Shown: piece after piece, positions 16,595 through 25,949 of the stretch
How positions within the stretch are numbered: position 1 is the stretch's first letter
Layout of the letters: each line of letters starts with the position of its first letter
Origin: a virus
Strand: one strand, 5' to 3'
DNA: 49,725 nt
Virus record (IMG/VR): IMGVR_UViG_3300022187_000044
Coordinates: 1-49,725 of that record
The notes under the pieces: generated by a model
Told to the model about the DNA's origin: nothing
Databases searched by the model: none
What the model saw: the letters and a program-made list of their open reading frames with translations, nothing else
Position numbers and translations under genes: made by a program

Positions 16595-18336
16595 TGGCAC
16601 AAGAAGATTATCTATCAGGTTCACAGTTTGGACAAGTTGCTGGTTCTTTATTAGCAGGTAAACGTAAAAGAGATAAGAAAGACTTTAGAAGGGCTTTATT
16701 AGCTTCAGCAATTTTTGAAGGTTTTGGAGCTTTACAAAGAAATATGAAACAAAAAATTGTTGATGGAGTTAATGATGTTAAAGATAAGTATACAGATATT
16801 TTTCAAAACAATCAGGTGTTATATGAATTACAAGATAAAAACAGAGGAAAATATCAGTCTTATCTAGAAGATAAAGATGCTTACTTACAAAAAGAAGCTA
16901 TTAGATTATTTAATGAGCATCCTAATTCACAGGCTGAAGGTATTCAGTACAGTGATATCAGAGGGTTAAATCCTGAAAGTAAAAAACATGCAATGGCTGA
17001 ATACAACAGACTAAGAACAGAAGCTGAACAAAAAATTATGGCTCTTGGTAAAAATCCAGCAGTTTCTATAGCAACTCCAACTCAATACAACGCAGCAGCA
17101 AAGGCTGAATATAAAGCAGCATTAGCTCAAGTAGAAGACGACCCATACAAACAAGGACTTATTAAATCTGCTTTTGCTAAGATATTTGGAACCGGTGCAA
17201 AGACACAAGCTGACTTAGCTGATGAATTAGACAAAGCTCAAAGATTAAGAATTGCTAGAGAAGAGTTGTCTTCACCAAGTGAAAGCATTGAAGTACAAGA
17301 CGATGAGGAAATTAAAGATATTATTAATGCTAACAACAAAGCAGCTACAGATATAAAAGATGGTAATCCAGATTTCTTTGACTATATAAGTACAGAAGAA
17401 GACCTTAAATTAAAACGTACTGCTTTTTCAAATAAGATTAATCAGTCTGGTTATGCATACACTTTAGATGATTTAAATATGGCAGGAGAGTTAGGTATAG
17501 ATTTACCCGGACTACCCGGCTTTAATAAAGTTATGACTGAACAACGTGAAGCTCTTGTTGGTGCATCGAAAAAAGCTAGAGAAGCTTATCAAAAAGGTAT
17601 ACATCCTTTTGAGGTATTAGAAGGTGAAGAAGCTGTGGTTTATGGTTTAGCAATTGGTACAAGTTTAGACACGTACAAAGGAAATAAAATTACAAGACAG
17701 CTTAATGAATTAAGATTAAATAAAATTTTAAATCCAGACGTTGAGCAGTTAGACCTTGCTGAAGTCAATGGATTAATTAATAATAAAAATAATATTGCTT
17801 TAGCAGAAAGTCAAATTTTAAGTATTGCAAGAGAAAAAGATTTAAATTTATTTAATGATGTTTCAAGAAAATTACCAGATGCAGAATTTAGTGCTATGAA
17901 AAGTAGAGTTATTATTACTGCAGAAATGCTTTTAAGAGAAAAAAGTTCGCAATATACAGGAACTGAAGCATTTAATAATGCGATAAAAGATGCTGTAGAA
18001 ATTCAACTTATGGGAGTTTATACAGCACAAAATTTAATGTTTGACCCGTTCAAAAATAGAAATAATTTAAAACATGAAATGGTAGACATTAATGATTTTA
18101 GGTTATTACAAGAAGACATAGAAACAAATGACCAAGCTCAACGACTTGTTAATCGTTTAAATAAAAAACAATATATGCAAAATCAAATAATTATGGAAGA
18201 CGATAAAGAAATGACATTGGTTCCTGATGAACTAGGTAAATTTTTTACAGAAGAAAATTATCGTTTTTCTGTAATTCAAGTAGATGAAAACGACCCAACA
18301 TCTTTAAGATGGTCTTGGGAAAGTATTAGTAATTAA
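16594..18336 (+). CDS. Internal virion protein candidate (580 aa)
   Basis: The long protein is almost wholly helical, with a basic N-terminus (AGKRKRDKKDFRRALL), many Lys/Glu pairs and no Cys. No enzyme motif is seen. Size, helicity and place between smaller ejection proteins and the lysozyme-bearing giant resemble the T7 gp15 position, where the protein forms part of the trans-envelope channel. That equivalence is positional inference. Confidence 0.6.
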   Translation: MAQEDYLSGSQFGQVAGSLLAGKRKRDKKDFRRALLASAIFEGFGALQRNMKQKIVDGVNDVKDKYTDIFQNNQVLYELQDKNRGKYQSYLEDKDAYLQKEAIRLFNEHPNSQAEGIQYSDIRGLNPESKKHAMAEYNRLRTEAEQKIMALGKNPAVSIATPTQYNAAAKAEYKAALAQVEDDPYKQGLIKSAFAKIFGTGAKTQADLADELDKAQRLRIAREELSSPSESIEVQDDEEIKDIINANNKAATDIKDGNPDFFDYISTEEDLKLKRTAFSNKINQSGYAYTLDDLNMAGELGIDLPGLPGFNKVMTEQREALVGASKKAREAYQKGIHPFEVLEGEEAVVYGLAIGTSLDTYKGNKITRQLNELRLNKILNPDVEQLDLAEVNGLINNKNNIALAESQILSIAREKDLNLFNDVSRKLPDAEFSAMKSRVIITAEMLLREKSSQYTGTEAFNNAIKDAVEIQLMGVYTAQNLMFDPFKNRNNLKHEMVDINDFRLLQEDIETNDQAQRLVNRLNKKQYMQNQIIMEDDKEMTLVPDELGKFFTEENYRFSVIQVDENDPTSLRWSWESISN

Positions 18337-18345
18337 AAGGCTCTT

Positions 18346-21300
18346 ATGGCATTAAAAGATAAGTTGGTTAATTCTGGCATACCAACTGTACAACCCCTTA
18401 CAACTCCGAAACCTAGTTATACGCTAACTGATCTTCGTAACGATGATGAGTTTACTATGCGTAGTGAAAGGTATTTGAAGTCTTTAGGTGAGGGAGATAA
18501 TGTTGATGAAATGTTCCAATACTTTCGTGGTTCAGATTTAAATTTATATGATACTCACAAAGTGTATAGACAAAGTAAAAAGTTTACAGATGAGCAGAAA
18601 GACGATTATTTATATTTAAAAAATAAATTTGATAATGCTAGAGTAGGTGGTATTAAAGAAAAATATCAGTTAGGTGTAGATGCAGCTCAAGAAATTGTAT
18701 CCGACCCTACAATTTTAGCAAGTGCGTTTTTTGTTCCATTTACAGGTGGTGCTTCTGCAGCCGGAAGACTTGCAATGGGTGCTGCAGCTAAAACAGGATT
18801 AAAATCTATGGTAGCAAGTAATATTGCTAAAGGACAAGCACTTGGTATTCCTAAAGGTGTATTAACTGCTGGTCAAGTTTTATCTAAACCTCTTAGTAAT
18901 AAAGCTACCTATGGTGTGTTAGCAGCAGAAGGAGCCTTATATGCTGGTACTTTTGATTATGTTGCTCAAGATAGACAACTTGAACTAGGCTTAATAGATA
19001 AGAAAAACCTTGTGCAAACAGGTATATCAGCTACAGTAGGGGCTATTGCAGGTCCTGCATTACTGGGTGCTGGTAGAGGACTAGCAAAAATACCTTCCAA
19101 AGTTAAACAAATTGAAGAGGTTAGAGTTTCTAACATCGACAACAATGAAAATTATAAACCTACATTTATTGAACGTGGTAATCAAAAATTACTAGCAGGT
19201 ACTTATGGTGTGTTAGGTTTAATACCTTTAAAACCTACAACAATTTTATTAAAGAAAGCAGAGAAATCTCCATACTTGTTAAGCCTTTTAAAGTTATTTA
19301 GGTACGATGCTGCACAAGGCTTTGTAGCTCCTAAGATAGGTAGTCAAGAAACACTTGCTCCTAGTTATGATGAAGTCTTTAGAGATTTAGTAGGCTCATC
19401 ACAACAAAAGGTTAATGCTATTTTACGTAGTTATAAATCTTTATGGACTTACGATAAGGCTAATGTTGCATTACCTTTTAGTGCTGGTCACTTTTTAAAC
19501 CCCTTGAGAAGTAAAACTACTAGAACAAGAAAAAGTTTAAAATTTAAACAGGCTTTAACACAGGAAGCTAACGATGATCTTGCATACTATTTAAGATCAG
19601 GTAATATTTCTAGGGTGGTAGAAGTTGCACCTAATAAATTTAAACAAGTTAAATTGTCTGATGATATTGTTAGTGCTGGAAAACAAATTAGAAAAGAACT
19701 AGACAATACTTTAAAAAGAGCAGAAAATGCTGGTATTAAAATTGGTTCAGTTAAGGGGTTCTTTCCTAGATTTTGGAGAACAGACGTTATTAAAAATAAC
19801 AAAGATGAGTTTATTGAATTAATTAAAAGAGGAGAAGGTTTAAACGATGCTCAAGCTACAAAGCTCTGGGAAGAGTTGGCAACAGAAGGATCAGAAGTTG
19901 GTAGTAGTGCTGTTAATTTAAATGCACGTATTAAACAAAGCAGAAGACTAACAAAAATAAATGATGCTAGATTTGGTAAGTTTTTAGATAACGATGTGCG
20001 TAATGTTTTAGATGATTATTTTGCAGAAGCTTCTAAACTTATTATTAGAACTGAAATGTTTGGAGAAACAGAAGGTAAGTTTACGCAAAAATGGATAAAC
20101 AAAATTCAAAGACAACTAGGTAAAAACAGATTAACAAATACAGAGCTAGAGTATTTAAAAGATTTATACAATTATACAACTGGGATTAAAGGAAAGATAG
20201 ATACTTCTACTCCTCTTGGTAAACTTGGACAAGGTTTTTCAGATTTCTTAACCATAACAATGCAAACTTCTATGTTAGCATTTTCTACCGTTACAAGTTT
20301 ACCTGAAGTAGGAGTTAATTTATTAAGGGGAGCACCTGTTAGACCCGGTGTAAATGCAATGGTTAAGGGTATAGCAGACGGTACTTCTGAATGGTGGAAA
20401 TCTCAAAAAGTTAATTATGGTCCTTACTTAAATGTAATAGGAAAAGAATTTAAACAAGAAGCAAACTTAGATGTAAGAAGTCAAAATAGACAAGACTTAA
20501 ATGAGTTTTATATCTCTACAGATTCGTTAAAAGAAGACAGGCTTATGTCTATTTATGGTCAAGCAGTGGGTAAAACAGCTACAAAAGTACAAAATGCTTT
20601 TTTTAAAACAGTTTTACTACATCAGTGGACAAGGTATGTACAGCTTGTTGGTTATGATATGGGTAAGTCTATTATATATAGAAACTTAAAACAAATTGAT
20701 GATTACAATAAAGGCATAATTAAAAATACAAAAGCACAAGAAGTTAATATGCTTCGATTAAAAGATGAATTGGCTGAGTTAGATATAGATATGGTTGGAG
20801 GGCTTGAGTGGATTAACAGGGGAGCCAAACACACTGATGATTTTTTTAATAATGTTAAGGCTGGTGCTGCAAGATATACAAATGAAGTAGTAATGAATCC
20901 AACTGCAGCTTCAGCACAGAAACCACTGATGCATTCTAGACCTATTGGTAGAGTCATTTATGGATTAATGGGTTTTCCAACTGCATTTTCTAATACAGTT
21001 TTACGAAATGCTATGAGAAACTTAACCAGAGACGGTAAAACTTTATCTGCTGGAGGTACTAAAGTTTCTGCTGTTCATGCACTAACTGCTGCTATGTTTA
21101 TGACACAAGTCGGTATGCTAAACCACACACTTAGAACAGGTGGTAGAAACTTAGAGCAATATGAAAACGGTGAATTATCTGGTCTAGACTTGGTTCTGAA
21201 AGGAGCTTCTTACTCTGGACTAATGGGTCCAATGGAAATGTACTATCGTTATGGAAAATCAAAACGATACGAAAGTAATATTACTGCTGCAATCGGGTCT

Positions 21301-23919
21301 GCTATTGGACCAAATGTTCCAGACATTATTGATTATTTATATATGATTCAGTCTAGAGGTTCATTAACAGAAGTTGCTTTAAGACGAGCACCCTTTTCTA
21401 TGGCACTTAAAAGTTATCATCCAGATAAATATGAAGAAGTTTTAAAGAAAGCCAGAGAAATAGATAAACAATTGTTTGCACCTGATAGAGAAAAAGAAAT
21501 AGAACAAGTTCCTTTTGCAAAAGGCGGTATAGTTGAGGGAGAAGATAATGTTCCTTACACTAAAGAAGACCCAGCAGATAGAATTAATCCTTATACAGGA
21601 CAACCTTACAAACGTGAACAGCGTAACATAGGTGGAAGAATTATATCGAAAGAGATTTTAAAACTTATAGGAGACGAGCCAATTAAAAAAGTTAAAAGTG
21701 TTGGTTCACCAACTTTAGTAAAACCTGTTGATGAGGGTAAACATGCGTATGATGTTTTGGGTATTGACGATGAGTTTTTAAAAAATTGGAAAGTTGAAAA
21801 TTCAAAAGTCGTAAAGCAAAGACAAGAAGAGTTTGGGATAGATGATAAACTAAAAAGAAATAAAACAGTTTTAAAAGCTTTAGAAGAACTAAGTGAAAAT
21901 GAAATACCTTATGGTCAATACAAAAAAATTGTAGAACGAGAAAACCCTGCTAAACTTTTTGAAGATGTACCAGAACCACCATCTTATACTGACATCACCG
22001 CATCTTTACAAAGTAATAAAATTAAAAAGGGTATTGTTTATTTAAATAGAAACATACCAGACGGTACTATAGTAGGTGGAAGATTAGACATACCTGCTTA
22101 TAAAGACCACGATGTGTGGGTGGTAAGTCTTCATTTACCAAAAGGACAAGGAACTGTTTATGGTAAAACAGGATACTTTAAAGATGTAACTTTTGGTGAT
22201 GCAAAGTTATCGCAAAAAAGTTTTGACATTGCTGCCGGTAAAGCCAAAAGTCCAATTGCTCAAATGATTGGTAAATGGCAAAACCACACACCCGGTGAGT
22301 TATTTGCAAAAGCAAAAACATTATTAAATGACCCAGAATGGACACAGGTTGGATACAACCCGTTTAGGTTTGGATTTTTTTATGACAGAAAAACAATGAA
22401 TCCGGTTATAGCTGCTGACGAAGCTATTCAAATTGGTCCGTTTGTTATTGCTAAGAACGTAACAACAGCGTTACCAACTGACAAACGTTTTGAGGTTAAG
22501 TTAGACGATAAAAGATTTAACTTCGAAAAGGGTGGCACGGTTTCTACCAACGAACAAATGGATAGGTTAGGGTTTGATAAAGGTGGAGAAAATATTTTTT
22601 CTAAATTAATTGATAGTATAAAAGAAAAAGTTCCTGCACCTGCACGATTATATTATGATAAAGTTATAAGACAAGATAAAAATCCTATAACAGAAAAAGA
22701 TTTCACTGAAAAAGAATATCAAAATATTAAAAATTATTTTAAACAAACTTTAATAAATGATATTAAAAGTGGAAAAATTAAATTTGATAATCAAGGTAAT
22801 GCCCAATATATAAGACAAGATGAAAAAGGTAGAACTTTTACTAAACCTGTTATAAGTGGATATAGAAGTGTTGAAAAAAATTTTGAACCTTCAAGTACAA
22901 CAGTATCTCAAAAAAACAAAGAAGCTCTATCTGATTTGGGTCTATTAGACTTACAAGAAAAAATGAACAATTCTTCTGATGGTAATGTAAAAGATTTTAC
23001 AAATGTGTTTGGTGAAGCATCTTATAGTTTTAAAAAAGATGGTTATGAAAACTCTACAGCAAGTATTGATGATGTGTATGATTTTAATTTTACCTATGCT
23101 GGAGGATATAATCCAGAAAAAGAAAAAGCTGGTATTTTAAACACAGCAAACAGGAGAAAATATTTAGCTCTATTAAATCAAGAAACTTTAAGAGGTTCAA
23201 AAAATCAAAACATAATACAAAGATCACGACCTTTACTTGAACGTTATGCAGCGTTTAGACTTCCAGATAAAAAAACTGCAGAAATGTTAGAACAAGATTA
23301 TCAACCAGTTAATGTAAAGGTTAATATACCAATACAAGATATTTTTACACAGGATGAGTGGTCAAATTTATTTGGTTCAGAACAAACAAGACAAGGATTA
23401 CAAGAAGGTGGTCCAGTACTACCTGTTTTAACTTTTGCTGATGGAAATAGCAGAAAACTTACTCCAAAAGAATTTGATAACATGGTAGCTATAAATGAAT
23501 ATTTAAAAGGTAAAGGCTATAGAAAAGAAGCTAGGGCTGGAATTTTAGGTAATATACATATAGAAACTGGAGGAAGCTTTAGTCCTACTCAGATAGAAAA
23601 AGCACAAAATAAAAAATTAGGTTATGGAATTTTTCAATTAACTGGTAAAAAGAAAGATTATGATAAGTGGATGTCTGAACGAGGATTTGAAGAAGATAAA
23701 ATAAATAATATGGCTGCACAATTAGAATATATGCACGACACCATTCAAACAGGCAGAGAAATTGGTGGAGGTAATGCTAACACATTACAAAAATCATTTA
23801 ATGAAAAATCTGCAGAAGACATTGCATTAGATTTTAGTAATATCTGGGAAAAACCGGGAGTTCCACATAATGAACAAAGAGTCAAAGCAACTTCTACTAT
23901 TTTTAATTTCCTAGACTAA
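18346..23919 (+). CDS. Giant ejection protein with C-terminal lysozyme domain
   Basis: This 1857-residue protein is the likely functional equivalent of T7 gp16, injected with DNA and opening the cell wall. The first 1050 residues are helical with Gly/Ala hydrophobic stretches (about 105-250). Three linkers carry GG motifs (FAKGGIVEGEDN about 1058, FEKGGTVS about 1394, QEGGPVLP about 1686). The middle part at about 1240-1390 ('VWVVSLHLPKGQGTVYGKTG', 'PEWTQVGYNPFRFGFFYDRK') resembles a domain recurring in large marine phage ejection proteins. Residues about 1706-1857 match the phage tail lysozyme pattern (ARAGILGNIHIETGGSFSP with Glu about 1743, and GYGIFQLTG). Modules may have been added at the GG linkers. 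Confidence 0.8.
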   Translation: MALKDKLVNSGIPTVQPLTTPKPSYTLTDLRNDDEFTMRSERYLKSLGEGDNVDEMFQYFRGSDLNLYDTHKVYRQSKKFTDEQKDDYLYLKNKFDNARVGGIKEKYQLGVDAAQEIVSDPTILASAFFVPFTGGASAAGRLAMGAAAKTGLKSMVASNIAKGQALGIPKGVLTAGQVLSKPLSNKATYGVLAAEGALYAGTFDYVAQDRQLELGLIDKKNLVQTGISATVGAIAGPALLGAGRGLAKIPSKVKQIEEVRVSNIDNNENYKPTFIERGNQKLLAGTYGVLGLIPLKPTTILLKKAEKSPYLLSLLKLFRYDAAQGFVAPKIGSQETLAPSYDEVFRDLVGSSQQKVNAILRSYKSLWTYDKANVALPFSAGHFLNPLRSKTTRTRKSLKFKQALTQEANDDLAYYLRSGNISRVVEVAPNKFKQVKLSDDIVSAGKQIRKELDNTLKRAENAGIKIGSVKGFFPRFWRTDVIKNNKDEFIELIKRGEGLNDAQATKLWEELATEGSEVGSSAVNLNARIKQSRRLTKINDARFGKFLDNDVRNVLDDYFAEASKLIIRTEMFGETEGKFTQKWINKIQRQLGKNRLTNTELEYLKDLYNYTTGIKGKIDTSTPLGKLGQGFSDFLTITMQTSMLAFSTVTSLPEVGVNLLRGAPVRPGVNAMVKGIADGTSEWWKSQKVNYGPYLNVIGKEFKQEANLDVRSQNRQDLNEFYISTDSLKEDRLMSIYGQAVGKTATKVQNAFFKTVLLHQWTRYVQLVGYDMGKSIIYRNLKQIDDYNKGIIKNTKAQEVNMLRLKDELAELDIDMVGGLEWINRGAKHTDDFFNNVKAGAARYTNEVVMNPTAASAQKPLMHSRPIGRVIYGLMGFPTAFSNTVLRNAMRNLTRDGKTLSAGGTKVSAVHALTAAMFMTQVGMLNHTLRTGGRNLEQYENGELSGLDLVLKGASYSGLMGPMEMYYRYGKSKRYESNITAAIGSAIGPNVPDIIDYLYMIQSRGSLTEVALRRAPFSMALKSYHPDKYEEVLKKAREIDKQLFAPDREKEIEQVPFAKGGIVEGEDNVPYTKEDPADRINPYTGQPYKREQRNIGGRIISKEILKLIGDEPIKKVKSVGSPTLVKPVDEGKHAYDVLGIDDEFLKNWKVENSKVVKQRQEEFGIDDKLKRNKTVLKALEELSENEIPYGQYKKIVERENPAKLFEDVPEPPSYTDITASLQSNKIKKGIVYLNRNIPDGTIVGGRLDIPAYKDHDVWVVSLHLPKGQGTVYGKTGYFKDVTFGDAKLSQKSFDIAAGKAKSPIAQMIGKWQNHTPGELFAKAKTLLNDPEWTQVGYNPFRFGFFYDRKTMNPVIAADEAIQIGPFVIAKNVTTALPTDKRFEVKLDDKRFNFEKGGTVSTNEQMDRLGFDKGGENIFSKLIDSIKEKVPAPARLYYDKVIRQDKNPITEKDFTEKEYQNIKNYFKQTLINDIKSGKIKFDNQGNAQYIRQDEKGRTFTKPVISGYRSVEKNFEPSSTTVSQKNKEALSDLGLLDLQEKMNNSSDGNVKDFTNVFGEASYSFKKDGYENSTASIDDVYDFNFTYAGGYNPEKEKAGILNTANRRKYLALLNQETLRGSKNQNIIQRSRPLLERYAAFRLPDKKTAEMLEQDYQPVNVKVNIPIQDIFTQDEWSNLFGSEQTRQGLQEGGPVLPVLTFADGNSRKLTPKEFDNMVAINEYLKGKGYRKEARAGILGNIHIETGGSFSPTQIEKAQNKKLGYGIFQLTGKKKDYDKWMSERGFEEDKINNMAAQLEYMHDTIQTGREIGGGNANTLQKSFNEKSAEDIALDFSNIWEKPGVPHNEQRVKATSTIFNFLD

Positions 23920-24068
23920 TGCTACTATACACAGAGAAACAATTAGGCATAGCCTATAACATTTATAGAATGCACCAGATTGGACAGGGGCTAAGTTTTA
24001 TGGAGTTAGAAAATTTTAGAAGGCTTTACGAAGAATTATTAGAAGAGGTGTATGATGTTCCCATTTGA
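23919..24068 (+). CDS. Small helical protein (49 aa), overlapping
   Basis: The ATG overlaps the stop of the giant protein (TAATG), and the gene runs 17 bases into the next one. The product begins MLLYTEKQLGIAYNIYRMHQ and continues with an acidic helix, YEELLEEVYD. Short proteins with the 'LYTEKQL..AY..YR.HQ' pattern occur just after ejection genes in marine phages, as I remember. Its last bases also supply the Shine-Dalgarno (AGAAGAGG) for the next gene. Function unknown. Confidence 0.7.
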   Translation: MLLYTEKQLGIAYNIYRMHQIGQGLSFMELENFRRLYEELLEEVYDVPI

Positions 24069-24486
24069 AATTATAACAATGCTTGGCTCTACACTTCTTA
24101 GTAGTGTATTAAGTCTATGGTCTCAACGCATGAAGGCTAAACAAGATGAGCAGAAAATGCTTATTACACGAGGAGAGTTTCAGCTTAAAGCTGTAGAGTC
24201 TGCACGTAACGTACAAGATAAAGGATTCCAATGGACAAGACGTATCATTGCGTTATCATCTATCTTTGCAATCGTTATACTACCTAAACTAGTAGCAGTA
24301 TATTATCCAGATGTTGATGTAACAGTAGGATATACACTATTTCATCCGGGCTTTTTATTCTTTACAGATGGTAGAGAAGTATTTGAATGGGTAACTTTTC
24401 AAGGCTTGGTAATAACACAACTAGATACAAACCTTGTATCAGCAATTATAGGCATGTACTTTGGTGGTAGCCTAGTTAAAAAATAA
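24052..24486 (+). CDS. Membrane protein, holin candidate
   Basis: The 144-residue protein has an N-terminal hydrophobic segment (about 3-20), a charged amphipathic stretch (about 25-60), a second membrane segment (RIIALSSIFAIVILPKLVAV, about 64-83) and a weak third near the C-terminus (LVSAIIGMYFGGSLVKK). Similar small membrane proteins are found at this position in marine phages and are often annotated holin-like. It sits in a row of membrane genes downstream of the lysozyme-bearing protein, consistent with lysis, but no direct motif proves it. The ATGATG leaves a one-codon ambiguity in the start. Confidence 0.55.
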   Translation: MMFPFEIITMLGSTLLSSVLSLWSQRMKAKQDEQKMLITRGEFQLKAVESARNVQDKGFQWTRRIIALSSIFAIVILPKLVAVYYPDVDVTVGYTLFHPGFLFFTDGREVFEWVTFQGLVITQLDTNLVSAIIGMYFGGSLVKK

Positions 24487-24495
24487 GAGGGCATT

Positions 24496-24861
24496 ATGCA
24501 ACAGAATAATATGGGTGGCTTTAGTGGCGACATGGATAGGAACGAGGTCGAGATAGACCTTAATAAGTTTATGGAGTTGCTGCAAGAAAAGTCAGCACTT
24601 AAAGATAGGATAAGAGAGTTAGAGGATATCAAGAACGATAACCCTTATCAAAAATTAATATTTGTAGCACAAGCTGTGGATAGTTGGAGAATAATACCTA
24701 GAGCTTTTCTAAGTGTGTATATGTTTTTATTATACTATACAACCTTTTGGTTTATGGAAATTAGTGACCCAACAATGGAACAATCAGGGTTCATATCAGT
24801 AGTAGTTGGAGCAGGTGCTGCATGGTTTGGATTATATACATCAACATCAAAAACTAAATAG
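24496..24861 (+). CDS. Two-helix membrane protein, holin candidate
   Basis: The 121-residue protein has an acidic coiled-coil N-terminus (about 15-50), then two membrane helices (about 72-90, AFLSVYMFLLYYTTFWFM, and about 98-116, GFISVVVGAGAAWFGLY). The cytoplasmic coil plus a Gly/Ala-rich hairpin fits a class II type holin or a membrane partner of the 24052 protein. RBS GAGGGCATT precedes the ATG. Function is inferred from topology and context. Confidence 0.55.
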   Translation: MQQNNMGGFSGDMDRNEVEIDLNKFMELLQEKSALKDRIRELEDIKNDNPYQKLIFVAQAVDSWRIIPRAFLSVYMFLLYYTTFWFMEISDPTMEQSGFISVVVGAGAAWFGLYTSTSKTK

Positions 24862-24869
24862 GAGATAAA

Positions 24870-25949
24870 GTGTCAAGAGGTGATTTAAATAGAGGATTTT
24901 TTGGACCATTATTTATATTAGGTTTATTAACAGTGTCGTTTGCTGCAAGTGCCGACCAAACAGGAGACTGTACATCCGGTACGCAGTATTGTGAAGACAA
25001 CGGTTTGACTACTATTAATACTACGGTTACGACTAATACCAACACAAACAATAATACCAATAGTAATACTAATACAAACACTAATACTAATAACAATACA
25101 AATGTAAATACTAACACTAATAATAATACTAATGTTAATACTTCAAATAATACTAACGTAAACACCTCGACATCAAATAACACTTCGACAAATACAAACA
25201 ATAATAACAACGTTAATACTTCGACATCTACATCTAACTCTACTGTAAACTCTACAGTAAATCAGAACGTAAATAACAACAGTAATTCTACTAGTAATAA
25301 TACAAATACTAATAATAATACTAACGTTAATACATCGACTTCAGATTCTAATGTTACTACTGACAATACTAATACCAATAATAACAATACAAAGTCTGAT
25401 AATACTAATAGAAATATTAACGAGTCTAACTCTACTCAGACTATTAATCAGAACGTAAAAAGCAAAGCACCTCCTGCTTCTGCTATAGCACCTAGTATTA
25501 TGTCTTACTCTCAAGACCTCTGTACTGTAGGTCGTTCTGGTGCCTTTCAAGGGCAAGTATTTGGGTTCTCTACAGGAGCTACTGTGACTGACGAGAACTG
25601 TGAACGCTTAAAACTTTCCAAGTATCTGTACGATACCGGTATGAAAGTGGCTTCAGTATCTATACTTTGTCAAGACCCAAGAGTATTTAAGGCTATGGAA
25701 ATGGCTGGTACTCCTTGCCCTTATCAAGGTCAGATAGGTAAAGAAGCAACTAAAGCTTGGGCAGAAAACAAATCTAAAAGACCCGATGCTAAAGAACAAG
25801 AAAAACTTTTTATACAGCAATGCACACACGACAGAAATCCTAACAGAGACAAGATAAACAAAGATGTTGTTGGGGCAGTCAAAGTTATTTATACAACTAA
25901 AACTAAAACAAAAAGGCAATGCAGAAAAGAATTCTATGCTACGCAGTAG
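24870..25949 (+). CDS. Secreted protein with Asn/Thr repeat region, unknown role
   Basis: The start is GTG after AGGAGATAAA, and no ATG fits. The 359-residue product has a signal peptide (hydrophobic about 11-25, likely cleavage after ASA at 28) and two cysteines just after it. A highly repetitive Asn/Thr/Ser tract (about 48-195, units like NTNTNNNT) follows. The compact C-terminal domain (about 200-359) has at least six Cys and the motif 'MKVASVSILCQDPRVFKAME' followed by AGTPCP. A related C-terminal domain occurs in cyanophage and pelagiphage proteins, as I recall. It is probably periplasmic or outside the cell, and it overlaps the next secreted gene by 31 bases. Confidence 0.7.
   Translation: MSRGDLNRGFFGPLFILGLLTVSFAASADQTGDCTSGTQYCEDNGLTTINTTVTTNTNTNNNTNSNTNTNTNTNNNTNVNTNTNNNTNVNTSNNTNVNTSTSNNTSTNTNNNNNVNTSTSTSNSTVNSTVNQNVNNNSNSTSNNTNTNNNTNVNTSTSDSNVTTDNTNTNNNNTKSDNTNRNINESNSTQTINQNVKSKAPPASAIAPSIMSYSQDLCTVGRSGAFQGQVFGFSTGATVTDENCERLKLSKYLYDTGMKVASVSILCQDPRVFKAMEMAGTPCPYQGQIGKEATKAWAENKSKRPDAKEQEKLFIQQCTHDRNPNRDKINKDVVGAVKVIYTTKTKTKRQCRKEFYATQ

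Noticed and set aside
25341-25919. Minus-strand frames inside the secreted genes
   Set aside because: They are shadows of the Asn/Thr repeat and its downstream domain, with no RBS or neighbours on that strand.
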